This document shows positions 27,851 through 36,127 of a stretch of 64,000 nucleotides of DNA, piece after piece. Both the position numbers and the translations under genes were made by a program. Each line of letters begins with the position of its first letter. Within the stretch, counting starts at the first letter, position 1. The notes under the pieces are model-generated. The model saw only the letters and a list, made by a program, of their open reading frames with translations, was not told the origin of the DNA and made no database searches. This DNA comes from Bacteroidales bacterium (GTDB lineage Bacteria; Bacteroidota; Bacteroidia; Bacteroidales; UBA12077). The DNA lies in NCBI GenBank assembly GCA_013138975.1, contig WTBR01000041.1, positions 29,878-93,877 of the forward strand. The letters run 5' to 3'.

Positions 27851-29647
27851 ATGACAGGTCTATTCAATAAAATACTTATTGTAAATCTCAGTTCCGGAAA
27901 ACAACAAACCTTAGAATTAGAGGATAAGATATATGAGGATTACCTTGGAGGTAGAGGATTGGGCGTAAAATTATTTACAGATAAGGTTTCTCCAAAAACG
28001 GATCCGTTAAGTAAAGAAAATATTCTTGTTTTTACCGTGGGACCTATTACAGGAACTTCAGTTTCAACAAGTGGCCGAATGTCGCTAGTTACAAAATCTC
28101 CTTTAACGGGAACAATATTTTATTCAAACACAGGAGGCATGTTTGGTTTTAGTTTGAAGCGTTGCGGTATTGACGGGTTAATTGTTGAAGGAAAATCCGA
28201 CATGCCTTGTTATTTAGTTGTTGATGGTGAAAAGGGTATAAGTATTAAATCCGGAAATGCACTTTGGAATTTGGATACAGAAGAAACCTATGAAGAAATA
28301 AAAAAGATTGAAGGTGATAGAAGCCATTCTTTAATGATAGGGCCGGCAGGAGAAAACCTAGTAAGGATTGCATCGATAATGAACGATGGAGGAAGGGCAT
28401 TTGGGCGTGGAGGAGTAGGTGCGGTAATGGGTTCAAAAAATTTAAAAGCCATTGTGGTTAAAAATGGAAAACAAAAAACACCTGTTCATAACGAAGAGCT
28501 ATTAAAAACTTATGCAAAATCGGCACAAGATAAAATTAAAGCCTTGCCTATAACTCGCGCTGCTTTACCTTTGTTCGGGACAGCAGGAATATTGCATGTT
28601 ACTAATAGTTTAGGAATGTTACCCATACGTAACTTTAAAAAAGGATTTCATAAGGAGGCGGATAAGACAGGAGGAGAGGCTATCCGAAAAGAAATATTTA
28701 GCAAATCGGAAGCTTGTTATGGCTGTTCCATACGTTGCGGGCGATATACAAAAGCTGGTGGTATGAAAGGCAAGGGCCCGGAATACGAATCGGTATGGGC
28801 ACTAGGCGCCAATTGCGAAATATTTAATCTATTAAAAATAACCCAGGCCAATTATTATTGCAATAGTTTAGGTTTGGATACTATTTCTATGGGTGTTACC
28901 ATTTCGTGTGCAATGGAACTGCAGGAAAAAGGATTGTTTCCTTATCCACAGATGCAATTCGGCAATGAGGATATTTTAATAGAAACTGTTAAAAACACTG
29001 CATATCGTAAGGGTGTTGGAGAAGAATTGGCTGAAGGTTCTAAACTACTGGCTGAAAAATATGGAGATCCGGAAACAGCTATTCAGGTAAAAGGCTTAGA
29101 AATTCCGGCTTATGATCCCAGAGGAGCTTTTGGCCATGCTCTGGGTTATGCAACCAGCAACCGTGGAGGCTGTCACCTTAGCGGATACCTTGCGGCTATG
29201 GAATTATTTTCAGCTCCCAAAAGGGTGCCTCGCTTTACACAACAAGGAAAGCCAGACTTATTGGTTCTAAAACAAAATCAAAGTGCTGTGGAAGATAGTT
29301 TGGTTTGTTGTAAATTCGTTGGTTATGCGTTGGGATTTGATTTTCAATCACGTTTTGTAACAGCAATTACCGGTTACGATTTTAACATTAGCAGATTATT
29401 GGAAATAGGGGAAAGAATTTATAATCTGGAAAGACTGTTTAATATAAAAGCCGGGTTTACGAATAAAGAGGACAATTTACCGGATCGTTTTAAAAACGTT
29501 CCATTTAAAGAAGGTTTATCGAAAGACAGGATTGTGCCTCTTGATGATATGATGAAATCATACTACAATGTAAGAGGTTGGAATGAGCAAGGGATACCCG
29601 AGCAAAAAAAATTATTGGAGTTAGGCATAATAGAGTTAAATAATTAA
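27851..29647 (+). CDS. Aldehyde:ferredoxin oxidoreductase family protein (tungsten/molybdenum bis-pterin enzyme)
   Basis: A 598-residue AOR. The N-terminal domain begins GLFNKILIVNLSSG and LGGRGLGVKLFTD, with GPITGTSVSTSGR and GVGAVMGSKNLKA. [4Fe-4S] ligands are Cys289, Cys292 and Cys296 (CYGCSIRC), with a late Cys486/487 as the fourth. LGANCEIFN and AYDPRGAFGHALGYATSNRG are cofactor-binding blocks. The family oxidises aldehydes to acids with ferredoxin and is oxygen-sensitive. It ends 2 bp before a class II aldolase gene, so that aldolase may supply its aldehyde. G+C looks higher than in neighbouring genes, consistent with transfer. It lies between tRNA-repeat copies 2 and 3. Confidence 0.92.
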   Translation: MTGLFNKILIVNLSSGKQQTLELEDKIYEDYLGGRGLGVKLFTDKVSPKTDPLSKENILVFTVGPITGTSVSTSGRMSLVTKSPLTGTIFYSNTGGMFGFSLKRCGIDGLIVEGKSDMPCYLVVDGEKGISIKSGNALWNLDTEETYEEIKKIEGDRSHSLMIGPAGENLVRIASIMNDGGRAFGRGGVGAVMGSKNLKAIVVKNGKQKTPVHNEELLKTYAKSAQDKIKALPITRAALPLFGTAGILHVTNSLGMLPIRNFKKGFHKEADKTGGEAIRKEIFSKSEACYGCSIRCGRYTKAGGMKGKGPEYESVWALGANCEIFNLLKITQANYYCNSLGLDTISMGVTISCAMELQEKGLFPYPQMQFGNEDILIETVKNTAYRKGVGEELAEGSKLLAEKYGDPETAIQVKGLEIPAYDPRGAFGHALGYATSNRGGCHLSGYLAAMELFSAPKRVPRFTQQGKPDLLVLKQNQSAVEDSLVCCKFVGYALGFDFQSRFVTAITGYDFNISRLLEIGERIYNLERLFNIKAGFTNKEDNLPDRFKNVPFKEGLSKDRIVPLDDMMKSYYNVRGWNEQGIPEQKKLLELGIIELNN

Positions 29648-29649
29648 CT

Positions 29650-30264
29650 ATGATAGATAAAGAAACATTTAATAGTTTTGACCTTGTAGGCAAAGACCTA
29701 AGTAACAGGGGTTACAACAGCAGTTATTCTGGAAACATTTCCATGAAAAGCGGAGGCAAAATTATTATTACAAGGCGATCAGCTATGTTAGGTTGGTTGC
29801 AGCCCGAAGATTTGGTAATTATTGATTTGGAAGAAGAAGATGCGCATAGCGGGCTTGTAGCCAGCACCGAATCTAATGTACATCGTAATATATACAAAGA
29901 AACTGATGCCATGGCGATTGTGCATGCTCATACTCCTGCATGTACAGCTTTATCTATGGTAGAAGATGAAATTACCTGCATAGATGCAGAAGGAATGCTT
30001 ATATACAAAAAAATTCCGGTTGTAGAATGTGATGTTCCTGTTGGATCCTATGAACTTGCTGAAAAAGTTGCATCTACGTTGAAAAATTATCCTGCAATGA
30101 TAGTACGGGCACACGGTGTATTTGCCAAAGGAATTACTTTAGAGGATGCTTTAGGAGTACTTACAGGAGTTGAGCAATCTGCTGATATTCTTTATCGCAT
30201 CAAATTAATGGGACAACCATTAAAAAGAGATTATTCAAAAGAAAAAGGATTCAGTAATTGGTAA
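29650..30264 (+). CDS. Class II aldolase/adducin family protein (FucA-like)
   Basis: A 204-residue class II aldolase of the fuculose-phosphate aldolase type. RGYNSSYSGNISMKSGGKI is the phosphate-binding region, ASTESNVHRNIYKE holds the catalytic Glu, VHAHTPACTALSM gives HxH zinc ligands, and VRAHGVFAKG the third His. It is coupled to the AOR gene (2-bp gap) and follows it in the insert. The likely job is cleavage of a sugar 1-phosphate to DHAP and an aldehyde, for example lactaldehyde or a related aldehyde from a 5-deoxy or methylthio sugar. It is not closely similar to the aldolase at 23929. Confidence 0.85.
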   Translation: MIDKETFNSFDLVGKDLSNRGYNSSYSGNISMKSGGKIIITRRSAMLGWLQPEDLVIIDLEEEDAHSGLVASTESNVHRNIYKETDAMAIVHAHTPACTALSMVEDEITCIDAEGMLIYKKIPVVECDVPVGSYELAEKVASTLKNYPAMIVRAHGVFAKGITLEDALGVLTGVEQSADILYRIKLMGQPLKRDYSKEKGFSNW

Positions 30265-30323
30265 AAAATAAAATAAGAACGCTAAGTAAAAGAATTAGTA
30301 GAAATATTGATCTTTTTTTTTAC

Positions 30324-30389
30324 TAGTACGTTGCTGGTTAGTGCATCCTAACTGTCAGGGGGTTCCTGGTTCGAGGCCTGGTGGACCCA
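30324..30389 (+). pseudogene. Degenerate tRNA copy (copy 3) with the original downstream sequence
   Basis: From TCAGGGGG through the 3' end and on through the terminator, this matches the tRNA at 25372 with about six mismatches and one indel in some 77 bp. Its 5' half is recognisable (GCTGGTTAG) but has lost the acceptor strand and the anticodon. The T-stem has a central mismatch. It is a tRNA pseudogene, most likely left by island insertion. Confidence 0.8.
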
Positions 30390-30400
30390 CAGGCACATAA

Positions 30401-30430
30401 AGACTTCTAGGAAACCAGGAGTCTTTTTTA
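30401..30430 (+). terminator. Copy of the tRNA terminator hairpin
   Basis: AGACTTCTAG, GAAA, CCAGGAGTCT, then TTTTTT: one base changed in the stem relative to 25457-25487. It is now positioned to end the AOR-aldolase transcript and, by its complement, to border the Fic gene that ends at 30439. Confidence 0.8.
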
Positions 30431-30438
30431 TTTAAGAA

Positions 30439-31560
30439 CTATCCCTCTAAAATTCTAATTAAATCATTATTTAAATAATAGACTTCTTTGCCATCTTGTT
30501 TAGGGCTTAAAATACCGAGTTTTGTTAGTTCTTGCATATATTTTGAAAGGGTTGTTCGACTTGAACGTTCCAATATATCGCCCAGAAGTTTTGGCTTTAT
30601 ATAGGGCTGCATAAAGAGAGCTTCATTTATCTCTTTATTATACCATTTTAATTTTTCTTTTCCATATTCAAGGGTTGCATCCATTTGTAATACAATTTCA
30701 TCAATTAAATGATTCGTATATAATGCAGTATCCTGAACTGCTTTCATCATATAAAGCAACCAGGGTTTCCATTCTCCCCTTTGAGTAACTGCTCCTAATT
30801 TAAAATAATAATCATCTTTATTTTCAATGATATACTTACTGAGATATAATACTGGCTGAGAAAGTAAATTTTGATTAACCAAATACAATAAATTTATAAT
30901 TCGTCCTGTTCTTCCATTCCCATCTGAAAATGGATGAATTGCTTCGAACTGATAATGAGCTATGGCCATTTTTAACAATGGATCAGTATTATATTCTTTA
31001 TTATCAGCAAGGTATTTAATAAAATTATTGATAAGTTCTTTAAGAATAGTTTCTCCTCTTGGAGGTATATAAATAATTTCTCCTGCTCTTAAATCACTAT
31101 TTCCTCTGCGAATAACTACCTGTGATTGAGGAGAACGCAATTCCTGAGTTGTGTTTTTAACTTTCTGATAAACTTGTAGAATTGTTGTTAAGCTTACTTC
31201 TTTCTTATCTTGTATATTATTATATCCAGCCCATAATGCTTCTCTATATCTGAGAACCTCCTTTGTGTTTGGAGATGCATTTTCTTCTTTTAGAGAATCT
31301 GATACTGCTTTATATAATTCATCTTCTGTTGTAAATATATTCTCAATTTCTGAAGAACTCTTAGCTTCCTGTAATGTTAGCGTATTAATAAGCATCGCAG
31401 GATTGGGTAATCTATATAAATTTTTATTTAATTCCGCTAAATTTCTACTTGCTAAACCCCACTCAAGTAAAATGTCTTTATCGATAATATCCTCTTTTGG
31501 TGGTAATAAAGGTAAGTTATTATATGGTTTTGTTCTGTCAAACATTTTTATCGCGTCCAT
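30439..31560 (-). CDS. Fic family protein (class II, Fic_N type)
   Basis: A 373-residue Fic protein with an N-terminal Fic_N region (YNNLPLLPPKEDIIDKDILL) and inhibitory motif SSEIEN (Ser69, Glu73, Asn74). The catalytic motif is IHPFSDGNGRTGR (His209). The C-terminal winged helix (SSRTTLSKYMQELTKLGIL) may bind DNA. It is the common bacterial class II Fic regulated by its own helix. Like the other Fic gene, it converges on a tRNA-terminator copy. The two are different subfamilies, so this is not a recent duplication. An upstream TTG-like start is unnecessary; the ATG at 31560 fits. Confidence 0.92.
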   Translation of the reverse strand: MDAIKMFDRTKPYNNLPLLPPKEDIIDKDILLEWGLASRNLAELNKNLYRLPNPAMLINTLTLQEAKSSSEIENIFTTEDELYKAVSDSLKEENASPNTKEVLRYREALWAGYNNIQDKKEVSLTTILQVYQKVKNTTQELRSPQSQVVIRRGNSDLRAGEIIYIPPRGETILKELINNFIKYLADNKEYNTDPLLKMAIAHYQFEAIHPFSDGNGRTGRIINLLYLVNQNLLSQPVLYLSKYIIENKDDYYFKLGAVTQRGEWKPWLLYMMKAVQDTALYTNHLIDEIVLQMDATLEYGKEKLKWYNKEINEALFMQPYIKPKLLGDILERSSRTTLSKYMQELTKLGILSPKQDGKEVYYLNNDLIRILEG

Positions 31561-31898
31561 TTTATCACTATTTATTGAACATATCGTAAATATATGTCCA
31601 ATTATTTAAAAAACCAAACATCATGTTCATTTTTTGCGCATTTAGTGAACATGTCTTTGTTTTGTGTTCAATTTCTTAATATCTCTGAACATTAATGTTA
31701 AAAGTACTAGACTTTATATTTCAAGATTTAAGTAATAGTGATGACCTCCGATTTTTTATTTAGTAAACATTAAAATACAGAATATTTAAGGTTTACTTGG
31801 ATTCTGACATTAATATTGTTTCTTAAATACGCAACAAACATTAATTTTTTCAAATTTTAATGTTCAGTTAAATTATGGCTTTAAAATATAAAAAAAGA
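31561..31898. other. Non-coding leader upstream of the second Fic gene
   Basis: AT-rich sequence with no supportable gene. The word TGAACAT/ATGTTCA recurs on both strands (for example near 31576, 31622, 31650 and 31687), which could be operator sites for the Fic winged helix; this is only a visual impression. Confidence 0.3.
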
Positions 31899-32024
31899 GG
31901 GTGTCCAAAAAGTCCAAAAGTTGTCTATACTTCGACAAGCTCAGTATGACAACTTTCTATCAATCAGCTTGCAATAATGCGTCAGTGGAAGTGTTTTTGT
32001 TTTAAAACTAGCTTTTTGGACATA
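31899..32024. repeat. MITE-like element (family A, copy 2)
   Basis: The ends are GGGTGTCCAAAAAGTC and its near-complement GCTTTTTGGACATAC. The interior shares TCTATACTTC-ACAAG-TCAG with 45104-45232. It has no ORF and lies downstream of the racemase-dipeptidase gene. Confidence 0.65.
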
Positions 32025-32057
32025 CTATTTTTATGGAATTCGTATGGGAATCGCAAA

Positions 32058-33797
32058 CTATGCTTCGATAATTCCATATATTGATTGGTTTTCTCCTTTT
32101 GCAATAGCCCAACCTGCATTGCCATAATCAAAGTGCCAATATTCTTTTAGGTCTACTACAAAACCTTCTTCTTCAAATAAATTAATTAGCAATTCTCTGT
32201 TTCTTTTTGCAAGTGCCGGAATAAAAGGATGGTATGGATAACATTTATCATTAAGATCAATTTTCAGTCCATCATTCGTTCCAAAATCCATTACAAAGTC
32301 ATTTTTTAAATCATAAATTAAAGCATCTACTGCTCCTCCGGTCGCATGCAATGATTTGGAAGGTGGCGCAATAAAATAGGAAACATTTTCTTTAATTTCT
32401 TCCATTTCGAGTTTTGGATGTTCTTTCTGCATAAATTCAACCTTTTCTTCCCACAATTGTTTTTGATGTGCGAAAGATCTCCAAGCGGAACGAATAATCA
32501 ATGTTTTATCCTGCTCATCTAAAATTCTGCTTATTCTTCCTATTTTTTCATACACTTCTTCTCTAACCAGGTATTGATAATCTTTCTGTACAGATGGTTC
32601 ATAAATTAAATTAAACCCGGAATCTTTAAGACTTATTAAAGGAGAATTATTTTCTCTAATTTCGATTGTTTGAAGAAGTTGCAGATGCTTACGGTATTTC
32701 TTTTCAACCGACTCGCAATATTCATGAGCATTTAAATAATCGCTGGTCTTTTTAATTACATAAGGTGATGTCATGGCTGAGAGCAATGCTCCATAACTCA
32801 GATTAAATTCTAATTCCGTTCCTACTTTATGCTTTATTTTTTTTGAATTAACAATGATAAGGTCACTACTGGCTCCAATAATTTCAAGATCCAATTTGGG
32901 TGTTAATCCGGAAATCATAACATCTTGCAATCCGATGCCTAATATTGCTCTATTTATCAGGCCAATATCTTTAAACTCAGGGATATTTCCAAAAGCATCC
33001 TGAGAAACTTCTCCGTAAGGTAAAGATGGTTTTGTTTTTGATTCAATTACTTCTGCTACCAAGGTAAATGCATCGGTAAATAAGCCCGGGATTGGATTCC
33101 GATGTAGCGTTTCTCGTCCTAAAAAGACGGACTCCCCTATTCTCAGATTATTAATTCTTTCAATATTTTTAGTCGACATAAACCAATCGTAATTGGCTGA
33201 GTTTCCGCCGGAAACAAAGTCTAATGTTAATCCAAACTTTTCTTCAACATTACTGGCAAGGGTAGATAAATAATTCATTTTTTCCTCATCAGGATTTATG
33301 CCTCCAATACAAGCTAAATTAGTTCCTAAACCCACAAGCTCAATACTTTTCAGTTCTAAAATCTGCTCAATGGTGCTATCTACATCTGAAGGCATTATCC
33401 CTTCTCTTAGGTCTCCCAGTTCAAGCATTAATATGATTTTATGCTTTATATTTTGCTCTACCGCAAACTTAGAAAGTCTTTTAACAACTGAGATTTCTGA
33501 GTTTAAGCTAATATCGGCATATTTCACAACCTCTTCGGCTTGACTAAGCAAAGGTGTTCGTAGTAACATGAATTGAGCTTTTACACCTTCGGTGCGCATC
33601 TTTCTAATATTGCTAATCCTGGAATCAGCAAGAATACTTATTCCATTTTTTACAAAGATATCAGCAATATCAGAATTTCCGCAAATCGCCTTAGTAACAC
33701 CAATTATATTAATCCCTTTTGAAGCATACAATTCCTTCAGGGTTTTTATATTATGCCCAATTTTACCAAGGTTTATCTCTATTCTTGGGGTTGCCAT
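32058..33797 (-). CDS. Fusion of an alanine/ornithine racemase-like PLP domain with a D-Ala-D-Ala dipeptidase (VanX) domain
   Basis: A 579-residue two-domain protein. Residues about 1-360 form an alanine-racemase-type PLP barrel close to the ornithine/YhfX group: RIEINLGKIGHNIKTL, Lys36 in GVTKAICG, SGGNSANYDW and LRIGESVFLG. Residues about 385-579 are a VanX/D,D-dipeptidase. They have the Zn ligands SLHATGGAVD (His484, Asp491), EYWHFDYG (catalytic Glu552, His555) and the arginine strand IIRSAWRSFAHQKQLW. No signal peptide is seen, so it acts in the cytoplasm. It overlaps the DUF1611 gene by 19 bp. I infer a role in splitting and racemising D-amino acids, perhaps from recycled peptidoglycan. 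Confidence 0.87.
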   Translation of the reverse strand: MATPRIEINLGKIGHNIKTLKELYASKGINIIGVTKAICGNSDIADIFVKNGISILADSRISNIRKMRTEGVKAQFMLLRTPLLSQAEEVVKYADISLNSEISVVKRLSKFAVEQNIKHKIILMLELGDLREGIMPSDVDSTIEQILELKSIELVGLGTNLACIGGINPDEEKMNYLSTLASNVEEKFGLTLDFVSGGNSANYDWFMSTKNIERINNLRIGESVFLGRETLHRNPIPGLFTDAFTLVAEVIESKTKPSLPYGEVSQDAFGNIPEFKDIGLINRAILGIGLQDVMISGLTPKLDLEIIGASSDLIIVNSKKIKHKVGTELEFNLSYGALLSAMTSPYVIKKTSDYLNAHEYCESVEKKYRKHLQLLQTIEIRENNSPLISLKDSGFNLIYEPSVQKDYQYLVREEVYEKIGRISRILDEQDKTLIIRSAWRSFAHQKQLWEEKVEFMQKEHPKLEMEEIKENVSYFIAPPSKSLHATGGAVDALIYDLKNDFVMDFGTNDGLKIDLNDKCYPYHPFIPALAKRNRELLINLFEEEGFVVDLKEYWHFDYGNAGWAIAKGENQSIYGIIEA

Positions 33798-34873
33798 ATC
33801 AGATTCTCAGCCTTTAGTAATACTGGAAATGTTTCAAATAATTTTACAATGATTTTTTCACATCCAAACTTTAATACATCTGTCGTTGGTAAATCATATT
33901 TATATTCATACTCTACTACTTTGTTTTTCACTTCATCATCTGTCATATCTTCATGATTAAGCGTAATTGCAATTACCTTTGATTTAGAAAATGCTTCTAT
34001 TAATTCTATCTCACTTTCCAATGTAGGCATCGGAATATTGGGATAATCGCAATGATTTATTCTCTTTGGAGGGTGTTGCAAGATAACAGCATTTGGCATT
34101 GCTCCTCTAAGAATAGCGCTTGATGATGTAAATGCAGGATGACTTAAGGCTCCTTGTCCTTCAACAATAATAATATCAGGATTTTCTATTTTTTGAGCTT
34201 CCAGGATTGCATGTTCAACTTCACCTGTTGCAAATCCTGAGGTTAGAACATCAACTGCCAGCCCGTATTTTGAGCCTTGAAGAATTCCTGTTTGACCGGT
34301 TGCTATAAAAACTGCCTTAAGTCCCTTTTTTCTTAATTCATTAACAAGTTTTACTGTAGTTGTTCTTTTTCCTACAGCGCAATCTGTACCAAAAACGGTA
34401 ATTACCGGAGTTTTTATTTTAGAAATTAATCCTCTAAATATATGTAGATCCTTTCTTGCCGGGGGTTTTCTTATATCAAATATCTTTACTCCGTATTCTA
34501 TAGCCTTTTGTATATATTCTTGATTATCAGTAAAAAATTCAGGCAGTCCATTAACAATGTTCATACCTCTTTTCATAGCAGTGAAAATTATTTCTTTTTG
34601 CTCTGCATCAAGAAATGAAGCCAATGGTGCTATACCATAAATAAAATAAGTTGGAACTTCACCTAAATTGCTAATAGCGTCACTAATACTTTTAAATATC
34701 GGGATTCCATTTTTTATTCCATCAAGGAATTCTCCGGCATCGTTTCCTGCCTTTGTACTATCAATAATACCAACTATATCATATTTTTCAGAGTGTCTTG
34801 CAAGGCCATTTGCAACTTTACCATCTAACTTCCCAAATTCATTTTCACTAAATACTAGCGCTTTTACTTTCAT
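33779..34873 (-). CDS. DUF1611 (DgcN-like) P-loop protein
   Basis: A 364-residue DUF1611 protein. An N-terminal Rossmann-like domain (KALVFSENEFGKLDGKVANG) is followed by a P-loop domain with VFGTDCAVGKRTTTVKL as Walker A, TGQTGILQGSKYGLAVDVL and EGQGALSHPAF. A characterised member, DgcN, is a D-glutamate N-acetyltransferase in D-Glu use by marine bacteria. It is the first gene of a two-gene unit; its end overlaps the racemase-VanX start, implying translational coupling. A role in modifying a D-amino acid made or released by the next protein is inference. Confidence 0.85.
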   Translation of the reverse strand: MKVKALVFSENEFGKLDGKVANGLARHSEKYDIVGIIDSTKAGNDAGEFLDGIKNGIPIFKSISDAISNLGEVPTYFIYGIAPLASFLDAEQKEIIFTAMKRGMNIVNGLPEFFTDNQEYIQKAIEYGVKIFDIRKPPARKDLHIFRGLISKIKTPVITVFGTDCAVGKRTTTVKLVNELRKKGLKAVFIATGQTGILQGSKYGLAVDVLTSGFATGEVEHAILEAQKIENPDIIIVEGQGALSHPAFTSSSAILRGAMPNAVILQHPPKRINHCDYPNIPMPTLESEIELIEAFSKSKVIAITLNHEDMTDDEVKNKVVEYEYKYDLPTTDVLKFGCEKIIVKLFETFPVLLKAENLIWQPQE

Positions 34874-34971
34874 TTTTTGTAATTTAAATTAATCTCTGAT
34901 TCCAATAATGAATGATTTAACCAAATTAATATTGACTTTCGATTATATGCTGTACAAATACTGGCTTGATT

Positions 34972-35221
34972 TAAGTAGTCTTTGCAAGAAAACCCCAAAT
35001 TACTCACAAGTTTAAAACTTATAAATTTGTGTTCGTGAGCTTCGCAAGGTTCTGCGTTACACTCGTATTGAAAACTGTTACTTCGACAAGTTCAGTACAT
35101 CGCACTTACGAAAGTAAACTCCTTGGTTTCCAACACTTCATATTCCGATAGACATCGGAATGTCTTTGACGTTTTCTTATCAAAGACTTGAAAAAAACTG
35201 TTTTCTTGTGGACACTAAGTA
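34972..35221. repeat. Dispersed ~250-bp non-coding repeat (family C, copy 2)
   Basis: Matches 20583-20856 almost end to end (start TAAGTAGTCTTTGCAAG, end GTGGACACTAAGTAA), with a different palindrome in the middle (ATTCCGATAGACATCGGAAT). The two ends form a loose inverted repeat. From 35222 to 35477 there is another piece of repeat-like sequence with 'tattgagcttgtcgaaat' and no gene. Confidence 0.65.
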
Positions 35222-35477
35222 ATTTCAATTAGAGCTTGACCAAAAAGCAATATAAATTATAAAAACACTACGACAATCCTGACCACTGTCAGGCAGGCAC
35301 AATGTGACAAACTGTATTTCAGTTACATGTCGTATTGAGCTTGTCGAAATATGATTAATAATATGCTTTTCTAAAAAACCTCTGGTATATTACATTTAGC
35401 TTAATTGGTGGCGTGATTTTATACTTGGATTCAAGTACGAGTTGATTTTTGTTAGTTTATTATTCCATTTTATATGC

Positions 35478-35594
35478 CTACCAATATTTAGGTTGGTCTA
35501 TTTTTGCATAAACTGCCTCACCTTCTATATTTTCTTTTTGTTTGCTTTCAATTAATTTTATAAACGGGTCGGTATAAATATACCTAGACCCGTA
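35478..35594 (-). pseudogene. Possible remnant of a small protein gene
   Basis: An open frame of 38 codons with coding-like composition (YTDPFIKLIESKQKENIEGE, then AVYAKIDQPKYW, then TAG). It has no start codon, because a TGA lies just upstream. Its upstream end lies in a palindrome (ACGGGTC ... GACCCGT, 35566-35596). It could be the C-terminal end of a small protein whose start was lost, or a chance frame. Confidence 0.25.
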
Positions 35595-35732
35595 TCAATT
35601 AATATTGACTAGCATAAATTACAATTTCAGTAATTTTAACGTGATGCATTTTAGATTTTGTAATTTTTAAATTTTCTTTTCAATATATTTCAGATATTCG
35701 CTTAAAGTTTTATTAAACCTCAATAATTATTC

Positions 35733-35897
35733 TTACTTCTTAACATATTTTGCATTAATCTGTTCCAAGTAACGCGCCTTAGCTTTTACCGGATCCGCTC
35801 CTATTGCAATAAAAATTATTGTTTTGTGATCAATTTCAACTCTTTGAAAATTGTTCAAATTGGGAGATTGAAAAACATGTGCTTTTTTTTCACTCAT
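35733..35897 (-). CDS. Small hypothetical protein (54 aa)
   Basis: ATG at 35897 to TAA at 35733. The sequence opens MSEKKAHVFQSPNLNNFQRV and ends RYLEQINAKYVKK. It is basic, with a beta-like middle (VEIDHKTIIFIAIGAD) and a helical end. Codon use is like real genes here and an A-rich stretch precedes the ATG. I do not recognise it; it may be a conserved Bacteroidota small protein. Confidence 0.55.
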   Translation of the reverse strand: MSEKKAHVFQSPNLNNFQRVEIDHKTIIFIAIGADPVKAKARYLEQINAKYVKK

Positions 35898-35947
35898 ATA
35901 TTTAATTTTAATTTATTTATCAGTATTGATTATAAGATTTTGATATG

Positions 35948-36070
35948 TTAAAGTTCGCTTACTCTAGTTTTGTTAGCACGCTTTGTAGCTTTAGCAGCTC
36001 TTTTCTCTTTAAGGCTTTTAGCAGCTACTTTTTTATCATTTTTCGGTTTTCCTTCTTTACTTTTTGACAT
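35948..36070 (-). CDS. Small basic protein (40 aa)
   Basis: ATG at 36070 to TAA at 35948. It is extremely rich in Lys, Arg and Ala (MSKSKEGKPKNDKKVAAKSL, then KEKRAAKATKRANKTRVSEL). It resembles small nucleic-acid-binding tails rather than a folded enzyme. It is separated by 50 bp from the 54-residue ORF and 57 bp from the cupin gene, in the same direction, so the four minus-strand genes from the AraC regulator down may form one unit. Confidence 0.5.
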   Translation of the reverse strand: MSKSKEGKPKNDKKVAAKSLKEKRAAKATKRANKTRVSEL

Positions 36071-36127
36071 GATTTCTAATTTTTAGTTCATGAATTAAAT
36101 TATATCTTTTTATAAAGCCAAGAAGCT

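Noticed and set aside
25471..31560. The two Fic genes as a recent duplication
   Set aside because: They belong to different Fic subfamilies (529 aa and 373 aa) with unlike N- and C-terminal regions.
30439..31560. Prophage in the tRNA-linked segment
   Set aside because: No capsid, tail, portal, terminase or integrase genes are present between 25.4 and 31.6 kb.
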